From Actinomycetes bacterium (GTDB taxonomy: Bacteria; Actinomycetota; Acidimicrobiia; Acidimicrobiales; SZUA-35): a DNA stretch of 30,285 nt. The translations under genes and the position numbers were made by a program. Each line of letters begins with the position of its first letter. Positions within the stretch are counted from its first letter, which is position 1. The notes beneath the pieces are model-generated. The model saw nothing but the letters and a program-made list of their open reading frames with translations, searched no databases and was not told the origin of the DNA. This document shows, in pieces, positions 1-8,615 of this stretch. The stretch covers positions 1-30,285 of the forward strand of contig JAAETV010000137.1 of NCBI GenBank assembly GCA_024227975.1, in the 5' to 3' direction.

Positions 1-27
1 CTGGCGTTGGATTCTCTGGCGTTGGAT
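1..27. repeat. Two direct copies of a 12-bp unit at the window edge
   Basis: The unit CTGGCGTTGGAT occurs at 1-12 and 16-27, a 15-bp period. The array is cut by the window edge, so its true copy number is unknown. It lies downstream of the minus-strand tRNA gene, in DNA where I see no gene. Confidence 0.6.
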
Positions 28-99
28 GTGTACTTGTGATCAGACTACTCGGTCGGACTCGATGCCTGCCTGTGGCTCGCTGACCAGGAGGAACAGTAG

Positions 100-173
100 T
101 GGGCGTTGAGGGACTTGAACCCCCGACCCCCTCCTTGTAAGGGAGGTGCTCTAGCCAACTGAGCTAAACGCCC
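100..173 (-). tRNA. tRNA-Val (anticodon UAC)
   Basis: Read on the minus strand, the segment folds as a canonical cloverleaf. The acceptor stem is GGGCGTT/AACGCCC. The D arm is GCTC...GAGC. The anticodon stem is CCTCC/GGAGG with loop CTTACAA, which places TAC at positions 34-36 (reads GUA, valine). The T arm is GGGGG-TTCAAGT-CCCTC, with one weak pair. The discriminator base is A at 100. The 3' CCA is not encoded, so it must be added after transcription. Confidence 0.95.
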
Positions 174-280
174 TGGGAGCGAGGAAGTCTAGCCCCAGGG
201 GCCCCGGCTCGTCACCGAGATACGTAATGGCCTTGTCACTCAACGGCAACTAGTCCGATGGCAGGTGTTTCGTAGCATGA

Positions 281-781
281 GTGGGCCCCCTAGAAGAGAA
301 GAGACGAGTCCCCTTGCCCGGCTCCCCCGCGTCGCGCTCCATACTCCGAGTTCTCATCGCGTTGGTCGCCTTGATCGTGGCCGTGTCTCTGTTCCGCGTC
401 GCCATCGATCGCACCGAAAGCAAGCCTCCGTTTGCCGGTGGTTCCGGCACCTTGGTCGTCGACGACACCACCTATACCTTCACCCCAACCACCTGCTTCA
501 TCTCCGAGGAAGACTTCGTGGCTGCTGGTAAGGGTGTACTCGATACCCAGCAGTTCTGGGTCACCGCATCCGGCGTCGGTCTTGACCTCGCCGTCGGCAC
601 GGAGAACGAGATCGACCAGCCGGCCGACGACCAACTCTGGCTCGTCGCCGACGACACCATCGACTGGCACGCTACCGGCCAGACCATCGTTGCCCAGGCC
701 GAGATGAGCGATCGTCGCACTCCTGAGGTCGAGCCCGTTGTCGGCTCCCTGGAGCTTCACTGCGACAACGATGGGGTCTGA
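281..781 (+). CDS. Hypothetical membrane-anchored protein
   Basis: This 166-residue protein belongs to no family I recognise. A short basic N-terminus (EEKRR near residues 5-9) precedes one hydrophobic segment at about residues 21-43 (ILRVLIALVALIVAVSLF). That segment is an uncleaved signal anchor or a TM helix. The remaining ~120 residues are acidic, with no catalytic motif and two cysteines (in TTCF and LHCDN), and would lie outside the membrane. The start is taken as GTG at 281, because the ATG at 277 is in another frame. Coding-like codon use and the clean TM-plus-domain layout support a real gene. The overlapping minus-strand frame at 290-814 looks like its shadow. Confidence 0.6.
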   Translation: MGPLEEKRRVPLPGSPASRSILRVLIALVALIVAVSLFRVAIDRTESKPPFAGGSGTLVVDDTTYTFTPTTCFISEEDFVAAGKGVLDTQQFWVTASGVGLDLAVGTENEIDQPADDQLWLVADDTIDWHATGQTIVAQAEMSDRRTPEVEPVVGSLELHCDNDGV

Positions 782-816
782 GCCCAATGGCCCCACCGTC
801 GGCCAAGCGCTCACAG

Positions 817-1551
817 CTACCAGTCGGCCTGCATGGCTAGGACCTGATCGAGGAGCTCCGGGGTGGCGGCTGCAACCGGAGCCCGGTGTTGCGAATCGTA
901 GGTGACCAGATCGCGTCCAAAAGCATCAACGATGGGCACCCCGGCCTCCTGGCACACCAGGAATGCACCAAGGTAGTCCCACACCCGGTGTGACCGGCTG
1001 ACATCGACATAGCCGTCGAACACCCCGGCAGCGACGGCGCACAGGTCGAGGGCCGCCGCCCCAAAGCAGCGGAACTGGGCCCAACCCCCATCCCGGGGAG
1101 GCAACCCGGCGAAGGCGAGAATGGCCTTCGACAGATCCTGGCACCCGCTGGCACCCAGAGCAGTGTGTTCGGCCTCGGCCCCACTCCCCCGAACGGCCCG
1201 GTATCGATCACCGTTGGCCAGATTGACAACATCAGCCACGAGCGGACCCTGGTCGTCGACAGCACACAAGCTGGTGGCGTACCACGGCAAGGCTCGCGAG
1301 GCGTTGGTCGAGCCGTCGACGGGGTCGACGACGACAAGGATCTCTCCGTCGCCTGTGACACCAGACTCCTCGCTCAACACCCGAAAGCCGGCCTTGAGCA
1401 GGCCCTCAAGCACGATCTTGTCGGCCACCACGTCATGGTTGTACTGATCGGGCCGGGCACCGGAATGACCCCAATCGATCAGCTCGGACAGCCCGTCGGC
1501 GACTTCGGCCATCAGATCGTCAAAAACGGTGAGGATCGACTTCGGCTTCAC
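817..1551 (-). CDS. Inositol monophosphatase family protein
   Basis: This is a Mg2+-dependent sugar/inositol phosphatase-fold enzyme of 244 residues, near the usual 250-270. The metal-site motifs are in order: EES at residues 61-63 (family GEES), DPVDGSTN at 76-83 (family DPxDGTxN) and W191-D192 followed by YLGAF (family WDxAA). All expected metal ligands are present. The natural substrate cannot be read from the sequence: inositol-1-phosphate, histidinol phosphate, fructose-1,6-bisphosphate and PAP are all used by relatives. The start is GTG at 1551; an ATG 13 codons downstream (MAEVADG) is an alternative. The gene converges on the hypothetical gene at 281-781 with a 35-bp gap. Confidence 0.85.
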   Translation of the reverse strand: MKPKSILTVFDDLMAEVADGLSELIDWGHSGARPDQYNHDVVADKIVLEGLLKAGFRVLSEESGVTGDGEILVVVDPVDGSTNASRALPWYATSLCAVDDQGPLVADVVNLANGDRYRAVRGSGAEAEHTALGASGCQDLSKAILAFAGLPPRDGGWAQFRCFGAAALDLCAVAAGVFDGYVDVSRSHRVWDYLGAFLVCQEAGVPIVDAFGRDLVTYDSQHRAPVAAATPELLDQVLAMQADW

Positions 1552-1749
1552 CGCTCGACCAACCCTGCCACGACATCATGCCCGTTCATCTACCTACCCC
1601 TGACCACCGATGATGGTCCCCGATACGCCCCAGAGATCCAAACCACGGATGCTCACCCTAGGCAGCGAGGGTGGCCTGTCCTCGCCTCCTAACAACAGCG
1701 TTTCATGAGTGCCCTGCGCCTCAATGTCGTATGGTCATGGCAGGCTATA

Positions 1750-1757
1750 GGGGGAGG
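1750..1757 (+). promoter_or_regulatory. Ribosome binding site that sets a TTG start
   Basis: GGGGGAGG lies 10 nt upstream of TTG at 1768 and is the only strong Shine-Dalgarno near the 5' end of this frame. It argues against the upstream ATG at 1705. Confidence 0.6.
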
Positions 1758-1767
1758 AACACACACC

Positions 1768-2331
1768 TTGGCCATCATCGACATTCCCGGCTATGTGGCG
1801 GATCTCAAGGACCATGCCACTGACCACCAGTTCCATGTGCATGACGAGCGGCACTTCGTCGAGACCTACTCCATGCGCCAGACCTGGGAGGTCGAGCTCC
1901 ACCCCGAGCGCGCCTGTGGCGGGCCCCTAGACCTCCACCTAGCCATCGAGATCGAGCCGCGGACCCTGCTGGCCTTCGAAGACCGCATGTTGGAGCTACC
2001 CGAGGAGGCCGACCCTCCATCCGGCTACTCCTTCCCCCTCATCTTCACCTGGGCCCTCCCACCCCTTCGTGATGCTCCCGATCTTCTGGTCTTGGCTACC
2101 GACCTGGCCGGTGTCGGCGGCTCGGAACTGCCTCTGAAGGTCCAAGCGATCGACTCAACCCATGACGTGATCGATGCCTCCGAACGGACCCTGGTCATCG
2201 GAGCCAGGATCGAGCTCGGCCTCGACGACCTGTTCATGCACCGGGAGAACCTCTGCGAGATCTTCGATCGGTGCCATGCCGTGAGCGAATTCCTGCTCGA
2301 CCGAGCCCCCGTCTGGCTCGACGAGCTCTGA
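1768..2331 (+). CDS. Hypothetical protein, actinobacterial type
   Basis: This protein has 187 residues from TTG at 1768, which I prefer to the ATG at 1705 because of the Shine-Dalgarno at 1750-1757. It is soluble and acidic, with no signal peptide and no motif I can assign. The N-terminal half has an alternating beta-like pattern with several His residues (HDERHFVETYSM). The C-terminal end is helical and carries paired acidic residues and one Cys (CEIFDRCH has two). A long hydrophobic, proline-rich stretch sits near the middle (FPLIFTWALPPL). The next gene converges on it, with one base between the stop codons. No function is proposed. Confidence 0.7.
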   Translation: MAIIDIPGYVADLKDHATDHQFHVHDERHFVETYSMRQTWEVELHPERACGGPLDLHLAIEIEPRTLLAFEDRMLELPEEADPPSGYSFPLIFTWALPPLRDAPDLLVLATDLAGVGGSELPLKVQAIDSTHDVIDASERTLVIGARIELGLDDLFMHRENLCEIFDRCHAVSEFLLDRAPVWLDEL

Positions 2332-2332
2332 G

Positions 2333-3079
2333 CTAGCGACCCCCGGTCACATCGAGCAGAGCTCCGGTCACATAGCTGGCCTGCTCCGACGCCAACCACA
2401 GGATCGCCTCGGCTACCTCGTCGGCCCCTCCCCCGCGCTGCATCGGGACCTGAGGCGCCAACCGCTCGACCCGGCTGGCCTCGCCACTATCGGCGTGAAT
2501 CTCGGTGCGGATCAGGCCCGGCCGAACCGCGTTCACCCGCACCCCTTCGGTTGCCACCTCCTTGGCCAGTCCGATCGTCATCGTGTCCATGGCCCCCTTG
2601 GTTGCCGCATAGTCGATGAATTCGTTGGGGCTACCGAGGTATGAGGCGGCCGAGCTCACGTTCACGATCGAGCCGCCCACTCCCCCACGGCCGGTCGACA
2701 TGGCCCGCACCGCTTCCCGGGCCACCAGGATGGCCCCGATGACGTTGACGGCCACCACCTCGTGGAGCCGTTCGGCGGTGAAGGTGTCGAGCCGGGCCTG
2801 GCGATGCAGCACCCCCGCGTTGTTGACCACCACCCTCGGCGGACCGAGAGTCTCAGCGCTGGCCGCGAACAGGGCGAGCACATCAGCCTCGACCGACATA
2901 TCCCCGCCGACGGCCACCGCTCGCTGGCCTTGGGCCTCACAGGCTCCAACCACGGTCAGGGCTGCTTCTTGCTGGTTTCGATAGTTGACGCACACGTCAT
3001 AACCCCGGCTGGCAGCCAAAACAGCCGTAGCGGCTCCGATCCCTCGACTAGCCCCAGTGATGATCATGACTCCTGCCAT
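2333..3079 (-). CDS. SDR-family NAD(P)-dependent oxidoreductase
   Basis: This is a classical short-chain dehydrogenase/reductase of 248 residues, a normal length. The cofactor motif is TGASRGIG at residues 8-15, NNAG is at 86-89, and the catalytic residues are Ser143 (NVSS), Tyr157 and Lys161 (YAATK). The C-terminal YVTGALLDVTGG is the usual tail of the FabG-like subgroup. NADPH preference is suggested by the Arg in TGASRG and by NYRNQ after beta2, but the substrate is unknown. The 5' end faces the hrpA gene across a 182-bp spacer full of palindromes. Confidence 0.9.
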   Translation of the reverse strand: MAGVMIITGASRGIGAATAVLAASRGYDVCVNYRNQQEAALTVVGACEAQGQRAVAVGGDMSVEADVLALFAASAETLGPPRVVVNNAGVLHRQARLDTFTAERLHEVVAVNVIGAILVAREAVRAMSTGRGGVGGSIVNVSSAASYLGSPNEFIDYAATKGAMDTMTIGLAKEVATEGVRVNAVRPGLIRTEIHADSGEASRVERLAPQVPMQRGGGADEVAEAILWLASEQASYVTGALLDVTGGR

Positions 3080-3130
3080 GGCCCGAACCTACGTGCCCCG
3101 GCACCCAACCGCTCGCGCCCCCACAACGCA

Positions 3131-3208
3131 GGGCACACGAGCACACCACGTGTGCGGGGATGTTTTGGCCTCGAGGCCAAAACTCCAGGTGCCCGCAGGG
3201 CACACGAG
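3131..3208. repeat. Divergent intergenic spacer with three palindromes inside a direct repeat
   Basis: Between the SDR gene (minus) and hrpA (plus) lie three inverted repeats: GCACAC-CAC-GTGTGC at 3141-3155, a perfect 20-bp palindrome centred on CTCGAG at 3163-3182, and GTGCCC-GCA-GGGCAC at 3189-3203. The set is bracketed by identical 11-bp direct repeats, GGGCACACGAG, at 3131-3141 and 3198-3208. In a divergent promoter region this arrangement suggests operator sites, but the binding protein is unknown. Confidence 0.6.
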
Positions 3209-3261
3209 GACATACGATCAAGAGGGCCAGTCCCAAGCAGACCGGCCCTACTCCCGGCGCC

Positions 3262-6200
3262 ATGACTTCCACTCCCGTCATCACCTACCCTCCCGAGCTT
3301 CCGATCTCCGATCGTCGGGACGATCTGCTGGCCACCATCGAGGCCAACCAGGTCGTCATTGTTGCCGGCGAGACCGGTTCAGGAAAGAGCACCCAACTCC
3401 CCAAAATGTGCCTCGAACTGGGCCGGGGCACCGATCAGCTGATCGGGCACACCCAACCCCGCCGCCTGGCGGCCCGAGCCATCGCCGAGCGGCTGGCCGA
3501 AGAGATGGAGACCACGGTCGGCCAAACGGTCGGCTTCACCGTCCGATTCAACGACCGGGTCGGCCCCGAAACCCGAGTCAAGCTGATGACCGACGGGATC
3601 CTGCTGGCCGAGATCCCCCGGGACCGATCACTCCAGCGCTACGACACCATCATCATCGACGAGGCCCACGAGCGCAGCCTCAACATCGACTTCATCCTCG
3701 GCTACCTCAGACAGCTCCTCCCCCACCGACCCGATCTCAAGGTGATCATCACCTCGGCCACCATCGACACCGAGCGCTTCTCCCGCCACTTCGACAACGC
3801 CCCCGTCATCGAGGTCTCCGGCCGCACCTTCCCAGTCGACATCCGCTACCAACCCATCGACGGGCTCGACGGGGCCGATCCCATCGACCCCAACGATGCC
3901 ATCGCCAGCGCCGTCGATCAGCTCTGGCGCCACGACTCGGGCGACATCCTGGTCTTCTGCAGCGGTGAGCGCGAAATCCGAGACGCAGCAGAGGCCGTAG
4001 GCGACCTCAAGCTCCCTGGGTCTGAAGTCCTCCCCCTCTTTGCCCGCCTCACGGCGGCCGAGCAGCATCGGGTCTTCCAACCTCACACGAAACGCCGCGT
4101 CGTGATTGCCACCAATGTGGCCGAGACCTCCGTGACGGTGCCCGGCATCCGCTCCGTCATCGATGTCGGCACGGCCCGCATCTCCCGCTACAGCCACCGG
4201 ACCAAGGTCCAACGCCTTCCCATCGAAGACATCTCCCAGGCATCGGCCAACCAGAGGGCCGGGCGCTGCGGGCGGATCGGACCCGGGGTCTGCATCCGCC
4301 TCTACGGCGAGGACCAGTTCAACGCCAGACCCGAGTTCACCGAACCCGAGATCCAGCGGACCAACCTGGCCTCGGTCATCTTGTCCATGGCCGCCCTCAG
4401 GCTCGGCCTGATCGAAGCCTTCCCCTTCATCGACCCCCCAGATATCCGTAGCATCCGCGATGGCATCGCCCTACTCACCGAGCTCGATGCCCTCGACCCC
4501 GAGCGGGTCAACACCCGGAAGTGGCTCACCCCCATCGGCCGCCAGTTGGCCAAGCTCCCCGTCGACCCGCGCTATGGCCGGATGCTCATCGAAGCCGACG
4601 AGAATGGCTGCCTCGATGAGGTGATGATCATCGTGGCCGGCCTCTCGGTCCAGGACCCCAGGGAACGACCGAAGGAGAAACAGCAACAAGCGGCCGATTT
4701 CCACCGCCGTTTCGCCGATGAGGAGTCGGACTTCATCTCGTACTTGAGCCTGTGGGATCACCTCTCCATCGCTCGCAAGGAACGATCCCGCAACCAGTTC
4801 CGGCGCATGTGCCGCCGCGAGTTCCTCAACTACAACCGCGTGGTCGAGTGGCAAGACATCCACGCCCAGCTCCGTCAGGTCACTCGTGAGCTTCGCTTCA
4901 ACCACGCCGAGCGCTCCCGCCGGCGGCGCAGCCCCAACACCGAGCGCACCCTCGATGCCAGCCGCCGAGCAGCCATTCACCGTTCAATCCTCGCTGGCCT
5001 GCTGTCGCACGTGGGGCTGAAGGTGAACCGAGAGGAAAAGCAAGACCGCCGAGACAAGGCCCGCAAGCCCAAGGGCGGTTCGAGTCGCAGCGAGTTCCAG
5101 GGGGCTCGCAACAGCCGTTTCGTCGTCGCCCCCGGCTCGGCCCTGACGACCAACGCCCCAAGCTGGATCATGGCGGCCGAACTGGTCGAGACGAACCGGC
5201 TGTGGGCTCGTATCGCCGCCGGGGTCGAGGTGTCGTGGATCGAGGAGCTCGCCGCACACCAGGCCACCTACTCCTACGGCGACCCATGGTGGGATGAGGA
5301 ACGTGGGACGGCCATGGTCACCGAACGAGTGACCCTCTACGGCCTGACCCTGGTGGCCAACCGACGGATCCAACTGGCCTCGGTGGATCCTCGCCTGGCC
5401 CGGGAGTTGTTCATCCACCACGCCCTGGTCAACGGCCAGTGGTCGGCTGAGCATCGTTTCGTCGCCACCAATCGACAGGTCTTCGAAGACATCAAGGTCA
5501 TGGAGGCCCGCAACCGCCGCCGCGATCTGCTGATCGAAACCAAAGCCGTCTTCGACTTCTACGACAAGGGCCTCCCGGCCGACATTGTCGGCACTACCCA
5601 CTTCGACACCTGGTGGGCCACCGAGTCTCGGACCAACCCCAACCTGCTCGATCTGTCGGTCGAGATGCTCCTCGGTCCCGAGGCTGACATCGACAACGCC
5701 GACGCTTTCCCCGACAGCTGGCTCCACGGCGACCTCGACCTCGAACTGGCCTATGAGTTCGACCCGACGAGCACCCTCGACGGAGCCAGCGTCTTGGTCC
5801 CGGTTGAGCTCTTGAACCAGCTCGAACAAGCCCCCTTCACCTGGAGCGTCCCCGGCTTTCGTTCGGAGCTGATTGGGGCCCTGATCCGGACCATGCCCAA
5901 GGCTCAACGCCGCCTGTTCGTTCCCGCCGCTGAGACCGTGACCGCCGTCGAACCCAAGCTCGACCCGACCGCCGGGTCTATCCAGCAGGTGTTGGCCAAT
6001 CACCTCGGCCGCCGAGCCGGAGTCGTCATCGACCCCGATTCATTCGATCTCGGACGAGTCCCCCAACACCTGGTGCCGACCTTCCGCGTCATCAACGCCG
6101 ACTATGAGCTCCTGGCCGAGGGCAAGGACCTTGCCGTCCTACGCCGTCAGCTTCACCAACAGGTCCGCTCGACCCTTTCATCGATCGTGGCCGCCGATCA

Positions 6201-7068
6201 GCAATGGGAACGAACCGGAATGACCAACTGGGAGGTCGACTCGATCCCCCGAGTCATCGACACCGGTGAGGTCAAGGCCTACCCTTCACTTGTCGACGAG
6301 GGCAACTCGGTTGCCATCCGCCTCCATCCAACCCCAGCCGAGCAGGTCGACGCCCACTGGCTCGGGACCCGACGTCTCCTTCGGCTCAATGTGGCCGGCC
6401 CAGCCCGTCAGCTCGATGAGCTTCTCTCTGGGGCAACCAAGTTGAGCCTCGTGAACGGCCACGTCCAGTCCAAGGCCGAGTGGTACCAGGATGCCATCGA
6501 TGCCTCCTTCGACCAGGTGATCGCCGATGGTGGGGGTCCGCCGTGGACCAGAGGCGACTTCGATGTCCTCCTCGATCAGGCTCGGGCCCAACTCCCCGAT
6601 CATCTGGCCATGGTTGGCGATGCCATAGGCCGACTCGTGGTCGTACTGGATGGCATTCATACCAAGTCGGATCGTCTCACCGGATCCAACTATCAGGTGT
6701 CGCTCGACGACATCTCAGCCCATCTCGGCCGCCTGGCCTATCCGGGCTTCCTGGCCGGCGTCGGCCTCCATCGCGTCGATGACGTCATCCGCTACCTAGG
6801 TGCCATCGACCGCCGGCTCGACGGGCTGGTGAAGAGCCCGACGAGGGATCTGGAAGCTCTGGCCATCTGCCGCCGGCTCGACAACGAACTGGCCGAGGTT
6901 GCCAGCCTGAGACCGGAGTCGGAAGGGATCGAGGACGTGATCTGGATGTTGGAGGAACTGAGAGTCAGCCTCTTCGCCCAGAGTCTCGGCACGAAGGGCA
7001 AGATCAGCGAGAAACGGGTTCGACGAGCCCTGAACGAGGTCCGGTCATCACCGTCCCACAACCCGTAG
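3262..7068 (+). CDS. hrpA: ATP-dependent RNA helicase HrpA (DEAH box)
   Basis: This is a full-length HrpA-type DEAH-box RNA helicase of about 1268 residues (family about 1300). The P-loop GETGSGKST is at 37-45, DEAH at 133-136, SAT at 165-167 and the motif VI sequence QRAGRCGR at 331-338. The helicase-associated and OB regions follow, and a long C-terminal DUF3418-like part fills residues ~600-1268. The frame is open from an ATG at 3160, but the homologous N-terminus (PELPISDRRDDLL) begins just after ATG 3262, and the upstream DNA is the palindromic spacer. In E. coli, HrpA acts on mRNA and on stalled ribosomes. Here it appears monocistronic or leads into the short hypothetical gene 20 bp downstream. 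Confidence 0.95.
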   Translation: MTSTPVITYPPELPISDRRDDLLATIEANQVVIVAGETGSGKSTQLPKMCLELGRGTDQLIGHTQPRRLAARAIAERLAEEMETTVGQTVGFTVRFNDRVGPETRVKLMTDGILLAEIPRDRSLQRYDTIIIDEAHERSLNIDFILGYLRQLLPHRPDLKVIITSATIDTERFSRHFDNAPVIEVSGRTFPVDIRYQPIDGLDGADPIDPNDAIASAVDQLWRHDSGDILVFCSGEREIRDAAEAVGDLKLPGSEVLPLFARLTAAEQHRVFQPHTKRRVVIATNVAETSVTVPGIRSVIDVGTARISRYSHRTKVQRLPIEDISQASANQRAGRCGRIGPGVCIRLYGEDQFNARPEFTEPEIQRTNLASVILSMAALRLGLIEAFPFIDPPDIRSIRDGIALLTELDALDPERVNTRKWLTPIGRQLAKLPVDPRYGRMLIEADENGCLDEVMIIVAGLSVQDPRERPKEKQQQAADFHRRFADEESDFISYLSLWDHLSIARKERSRNQFRRMCRREFLNYNRVVEWQDIHAQLRQVTRELRFNHAERSRRRRSPNTERTLDASRRAAIHRSILAGLLSHVGLKVNREEKQDRRDKARKPKGGSSRSEFQGARNSRFVVAPGSALTTNAPSWIMAAELVETNRLWARIAAGVEVSWIEELAAHQATYSYGDPWWDEERGTAMVTERVTLYGLTLVANRRIQLASVDPRLARELFIHHALVNGQWSAEHRFVATNRQVFEDIKVMEARNRRRDLLIETKAVFDFYDKGLPADIVGTTHFDTWWATESRTNPNLLDLSVEMLLGPEADIDNADAFPDSWLHGDLDLELAYEFDPTSTLDGASVLVPVELLNQLEQAPFTWSVPGFRSELIGALIRTMPKAQRRLFVPAAETVTAVEPKLDPTAGSIQQVLANHLGRRAGVVIDPDSFDLGRVPQHLVPTFRVINADYELLAEGKDLAVLRRQLHQQVRSTLSSIVAADQQWERTGMTNWEVDSIPRVIDTGEVKAYPSLVDEGNSVAIRLHPTPAEQVDAHWLGTRRLLRLNVAGPARQLDELLSGATKLSLVNGHVQSKAEWYQDAIDASFDQVIADGGGPPWTRGDFDVLLDQARAQLPDHLAMVGDAIGRLVVVLDGIHTKSDRLTGSNYQVSLDDISAHLGRLAYPGFLAGVGLHRVDDVIRYLGAIDRRLDGLVKSPTRDLEALAICRRLDNELAEVASLRPESEGIEDVIWMLEELRVSLFAQSLGTKGKISEKRVRRALNEVRSSPSHNP

Positions 7069-7073
7069 GGTTG
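7059..7073 (+). terminator. Short hairpin over the hrpA stop codon
   Basis: CAACCC-GTA-GGGTTG is a perfect 6-bp stem with a 3-nt loop spanning the hrpA stop codon. It has no T-tract, so termination is uncertain; it may only protect the 3' end or pause translation. Confidence 0.3.
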
Positions 7074-7088
7074 CCCCGCACCTAGGCT

Positions 7089-7565
7089 GTGGCCGTGGAG
7101 CTGCACTTGTTCGACCATACTGGCGAGCTGGTTCGAGCCATGGGCCCAATCCAGGGCCAGGACTTGAAGTACCGGGCCTATCGCCGGGGCCTCAAGGTCT
7201 GGTTCGGGTCGGCCAAGCCGAACCGTCTCCATTATGAGGCGCAACTGATACCCGAGCGGTTCGTTACCGGCCATGACCTGGGCCCCGACGAGGTAGCGCT
7301 CGAAGTCGGGTTCCATGCTGAGCATGGCGATGATCGACACAATAGAGCCGTTCTCGATCAGCTCCGCCAGTTTGAGCCGACATGGCGCAAAGCCCTCGGC
7401 GAAGAAGCCGAGGCCGGCGCCTTCCTGGGAAACGACCAATGGAGCCGGCTCAGCGAGATCTGGGTCGAAGGCGATCTCGATGACCCCGAGCTGGCTTTCG
7501 AGCTGGCCAGCCGCCTCGTCGACTACATCGAAACCGTCGAGCCCCTCCTCGCCCAGACAGACTGA
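7089..7565 (+). CDS. Hypothetical protein
   Basis: This is a soluble, acidic protein of 158 residues starting at GTG 7089; GTG 7095 is equally possible, and neither has a Shine-Dalgarno. The N-terminal half is basic and aromatic (QDLKYRAYRRGLKVWFG). The C-terminal half is predicted helical and strongly acidic, containing LDQLRQFEPTWRKALGEE and a run of Glu/Asp. I recognise no family with confidence. It follows hrpA by 20 bp on the same strand, so co-transcription is likely. Nothing in the sequence links it functionally to the helicase. Confidence 0.6.
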   Translation: MAVELHLFDHTGELVRAMGPIQGQDLKYRAYRRGLKVWFGSAKPNRLHYEAQLIPERFVTGHDLGPDEVALEVGFHAEHGDDRHNRAVLDQLRQFEPTWRKALGEEAEAGAFLGNDQWSRLSEIWVEGDLDDPELAFELASRLVDYIETVEPLLAQTD

Positions 7566-7595
7566 CCGAGGTCCAAGCGACCACCAGCTCCGCCC

Positions 7596-8189
7596 TCAAC
7601 CAGGCCGGCGATGGACGCTGACGGCATAGTGCCCGGGCCGGTCGTAGGGGGCTCCACTCCACGAGGCATAGCGCGACTCGAAGGCAAGGCCGGCCGATCG
7701 GCACCAGTTGTCGTAGTGGCTGAGCTGATCCTGTTCAGCCACCGACGCCCCAGTCACCAGAACCCCGTTTGATCTCAAATGGCGGCTCAAATTGGCGATC
7801 GCCATCGACTCGAAGCCCGGTTTCAGATAGTGCAGGACATCTCCGGCCAGAACAACGACATCGAAGTGCTGGCCCAGGGCGACCGTGGCCAGGTCAGCCA
7901 GTACCCAGGTGACATCAGCGTCTTTGGCCTTGGCCAGCTCCAACATGTCCGGGTCGTTGTCGACCCCAGTGACGAGCTTGCCCTGTCGAGCCAGTTCGAC
8001 CCCAACCCGTCCGGTCCCACAACCGGCGTCGAGCACCCGGAGCCCGCCGACCTGGCTTACGAAGGATGCTTCCCCATGTACGCTCATGCCCTCCTCTTGG
8101 AGGCGATCCCAACGGGTGTCGTACTCCTGTAGATCGACCCGTTGCCGCCAGAGGCGCCACCGCTCGCTCACATTGAGGTCGTCGGCCAT
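7596..8189 (-). CDS. Class I SAM-dependent methyltransferase
   Basis: This small Rossmann-fold methyltransferase has 197 residues. Motif I is VLDAGCGTG at 52-60, the acidic residue ending beta2 is Asp77 (TGVDNDP), and a motif IV-like stretch VVVLAGDVLHYL follows. The second half is short, as in ubiquinone/tellurite-type small methyltransferases, so the substrate is not defined. The start ATG at 8189 lies 11 bp after the stop of the SHOCT gene on the same strand. The two probably share a transcript. It converges on the hypothetical gene ending at 7565. Confidence 0.9.
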   Translation of the reverse strand: MADDLNVSERWRLWRQRVDLQEYDTRWDRLQEEGMSVHGEASFVSQVGGLRVLDAGCGTGRVGVELARQGKLVTGVDNDPDMLELAKAKDADVTWVLADLATVALGQHFDVVVLAGDVLHYLKPGFESMAIANLSRHLRSNGVLVTGASVAEQDQLSHYDNWCRSAGLAFESRYASWSGAPYDRPGHYAVSVHRRPG

Positions 8190-8200
8190 GAGCCGTCGGA

Positions 8201-8494
8201 TCAGTCGACGGGGAGGCGGGCGAACAGCTCGACCTTGGCCTCTTCGAAGTCCTCGAGACTGATGGTGCCGGCTTCGCGCCGCTTGTGCAGGTCTTCGATC
8301 AAAGCGAGGAGCTCAGGAGCTGACAGCTCCCCCTCACCAGGAACCAGAGCATCGTCGGTTCCTTCGGTTGGTTCAACGGCTTCGCGCTCGGCGTCGGCCT
8401 TCTTCTCGAGCCGGTTAGCCCGCTTCATCGCGGCCCGTTCTTTCTTGGCTTTGTCTCGCTGGAGTTTCGCGAAGCTCGATCGTTGTTTGGCCAT
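8201..8494 (-). CDS. Small SHOCT-domain protein
   Basis: This 97-residue protein starts at ATG 8494, which has a good Shine-Dalgarno (CAGGAG, 7 nt upstream). The longer reading from 8590 runs through intergenic sequence. The N-terminal third is highly basic and coiled-coil-like (Lys/Arg/Ala-rich), followed by an acidic Gly/Pro linker. The C-terminus resembles a SHOCT (short C-terminal) domain: about 30 residues with the pattern ...LIEDLHKRREAGTISLEDFEE... ending in a Leu-rich helix. SHOCT domains are thought to mediate oligomerisation. No catalytic role is visible. The next gene downstream, 11 bp away, is the methyltransferase. Confidence 0.75.
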   Translation of the reverse strand: MAKQRSSFAKLQRDKAKKERAAMKRANRLEKKADAEREAVEPTEGTDDALVPGEGELSAPELLALIEDLHKRREAGTISLEDFEEAKVELFARLPVD

Positions 8495-8529
8495 AGCGAG
8501 CTCCTGACGGGGGCGTTTACACTGCGCAA

Positions 8530-8556
8530 GCTTCCGACTAGTTATTGACCGGAAGC
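8530..8556. repeat. Inverted repeat upstream of the SHOCT gene
   Basis: Arms GCTTCCG (8530-8536) and CGGAAGC (8550-8556) are separated by 13 bp and sit 36 bp upstream of the SHOCT start, downstream of the aminotransferase gene. It could be an operator or a weak terminator; it has no T-tract. Confidence 0.4.
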
Positions 8557-8615
8557 CATTTAGGGTAGAGGATTCCAAGCTCGGCGCCACCTACCGTGAA
8601 CAGATCGTTAGAGAA

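Noticed and set aside
3160..3261. Upstream start of hrpA at 3160
   Set aside because: The added 34 residues are encoded by the palindromic spacer and have no counterpart in HrpA; ATG 3262 begins the homologous N-terminus.
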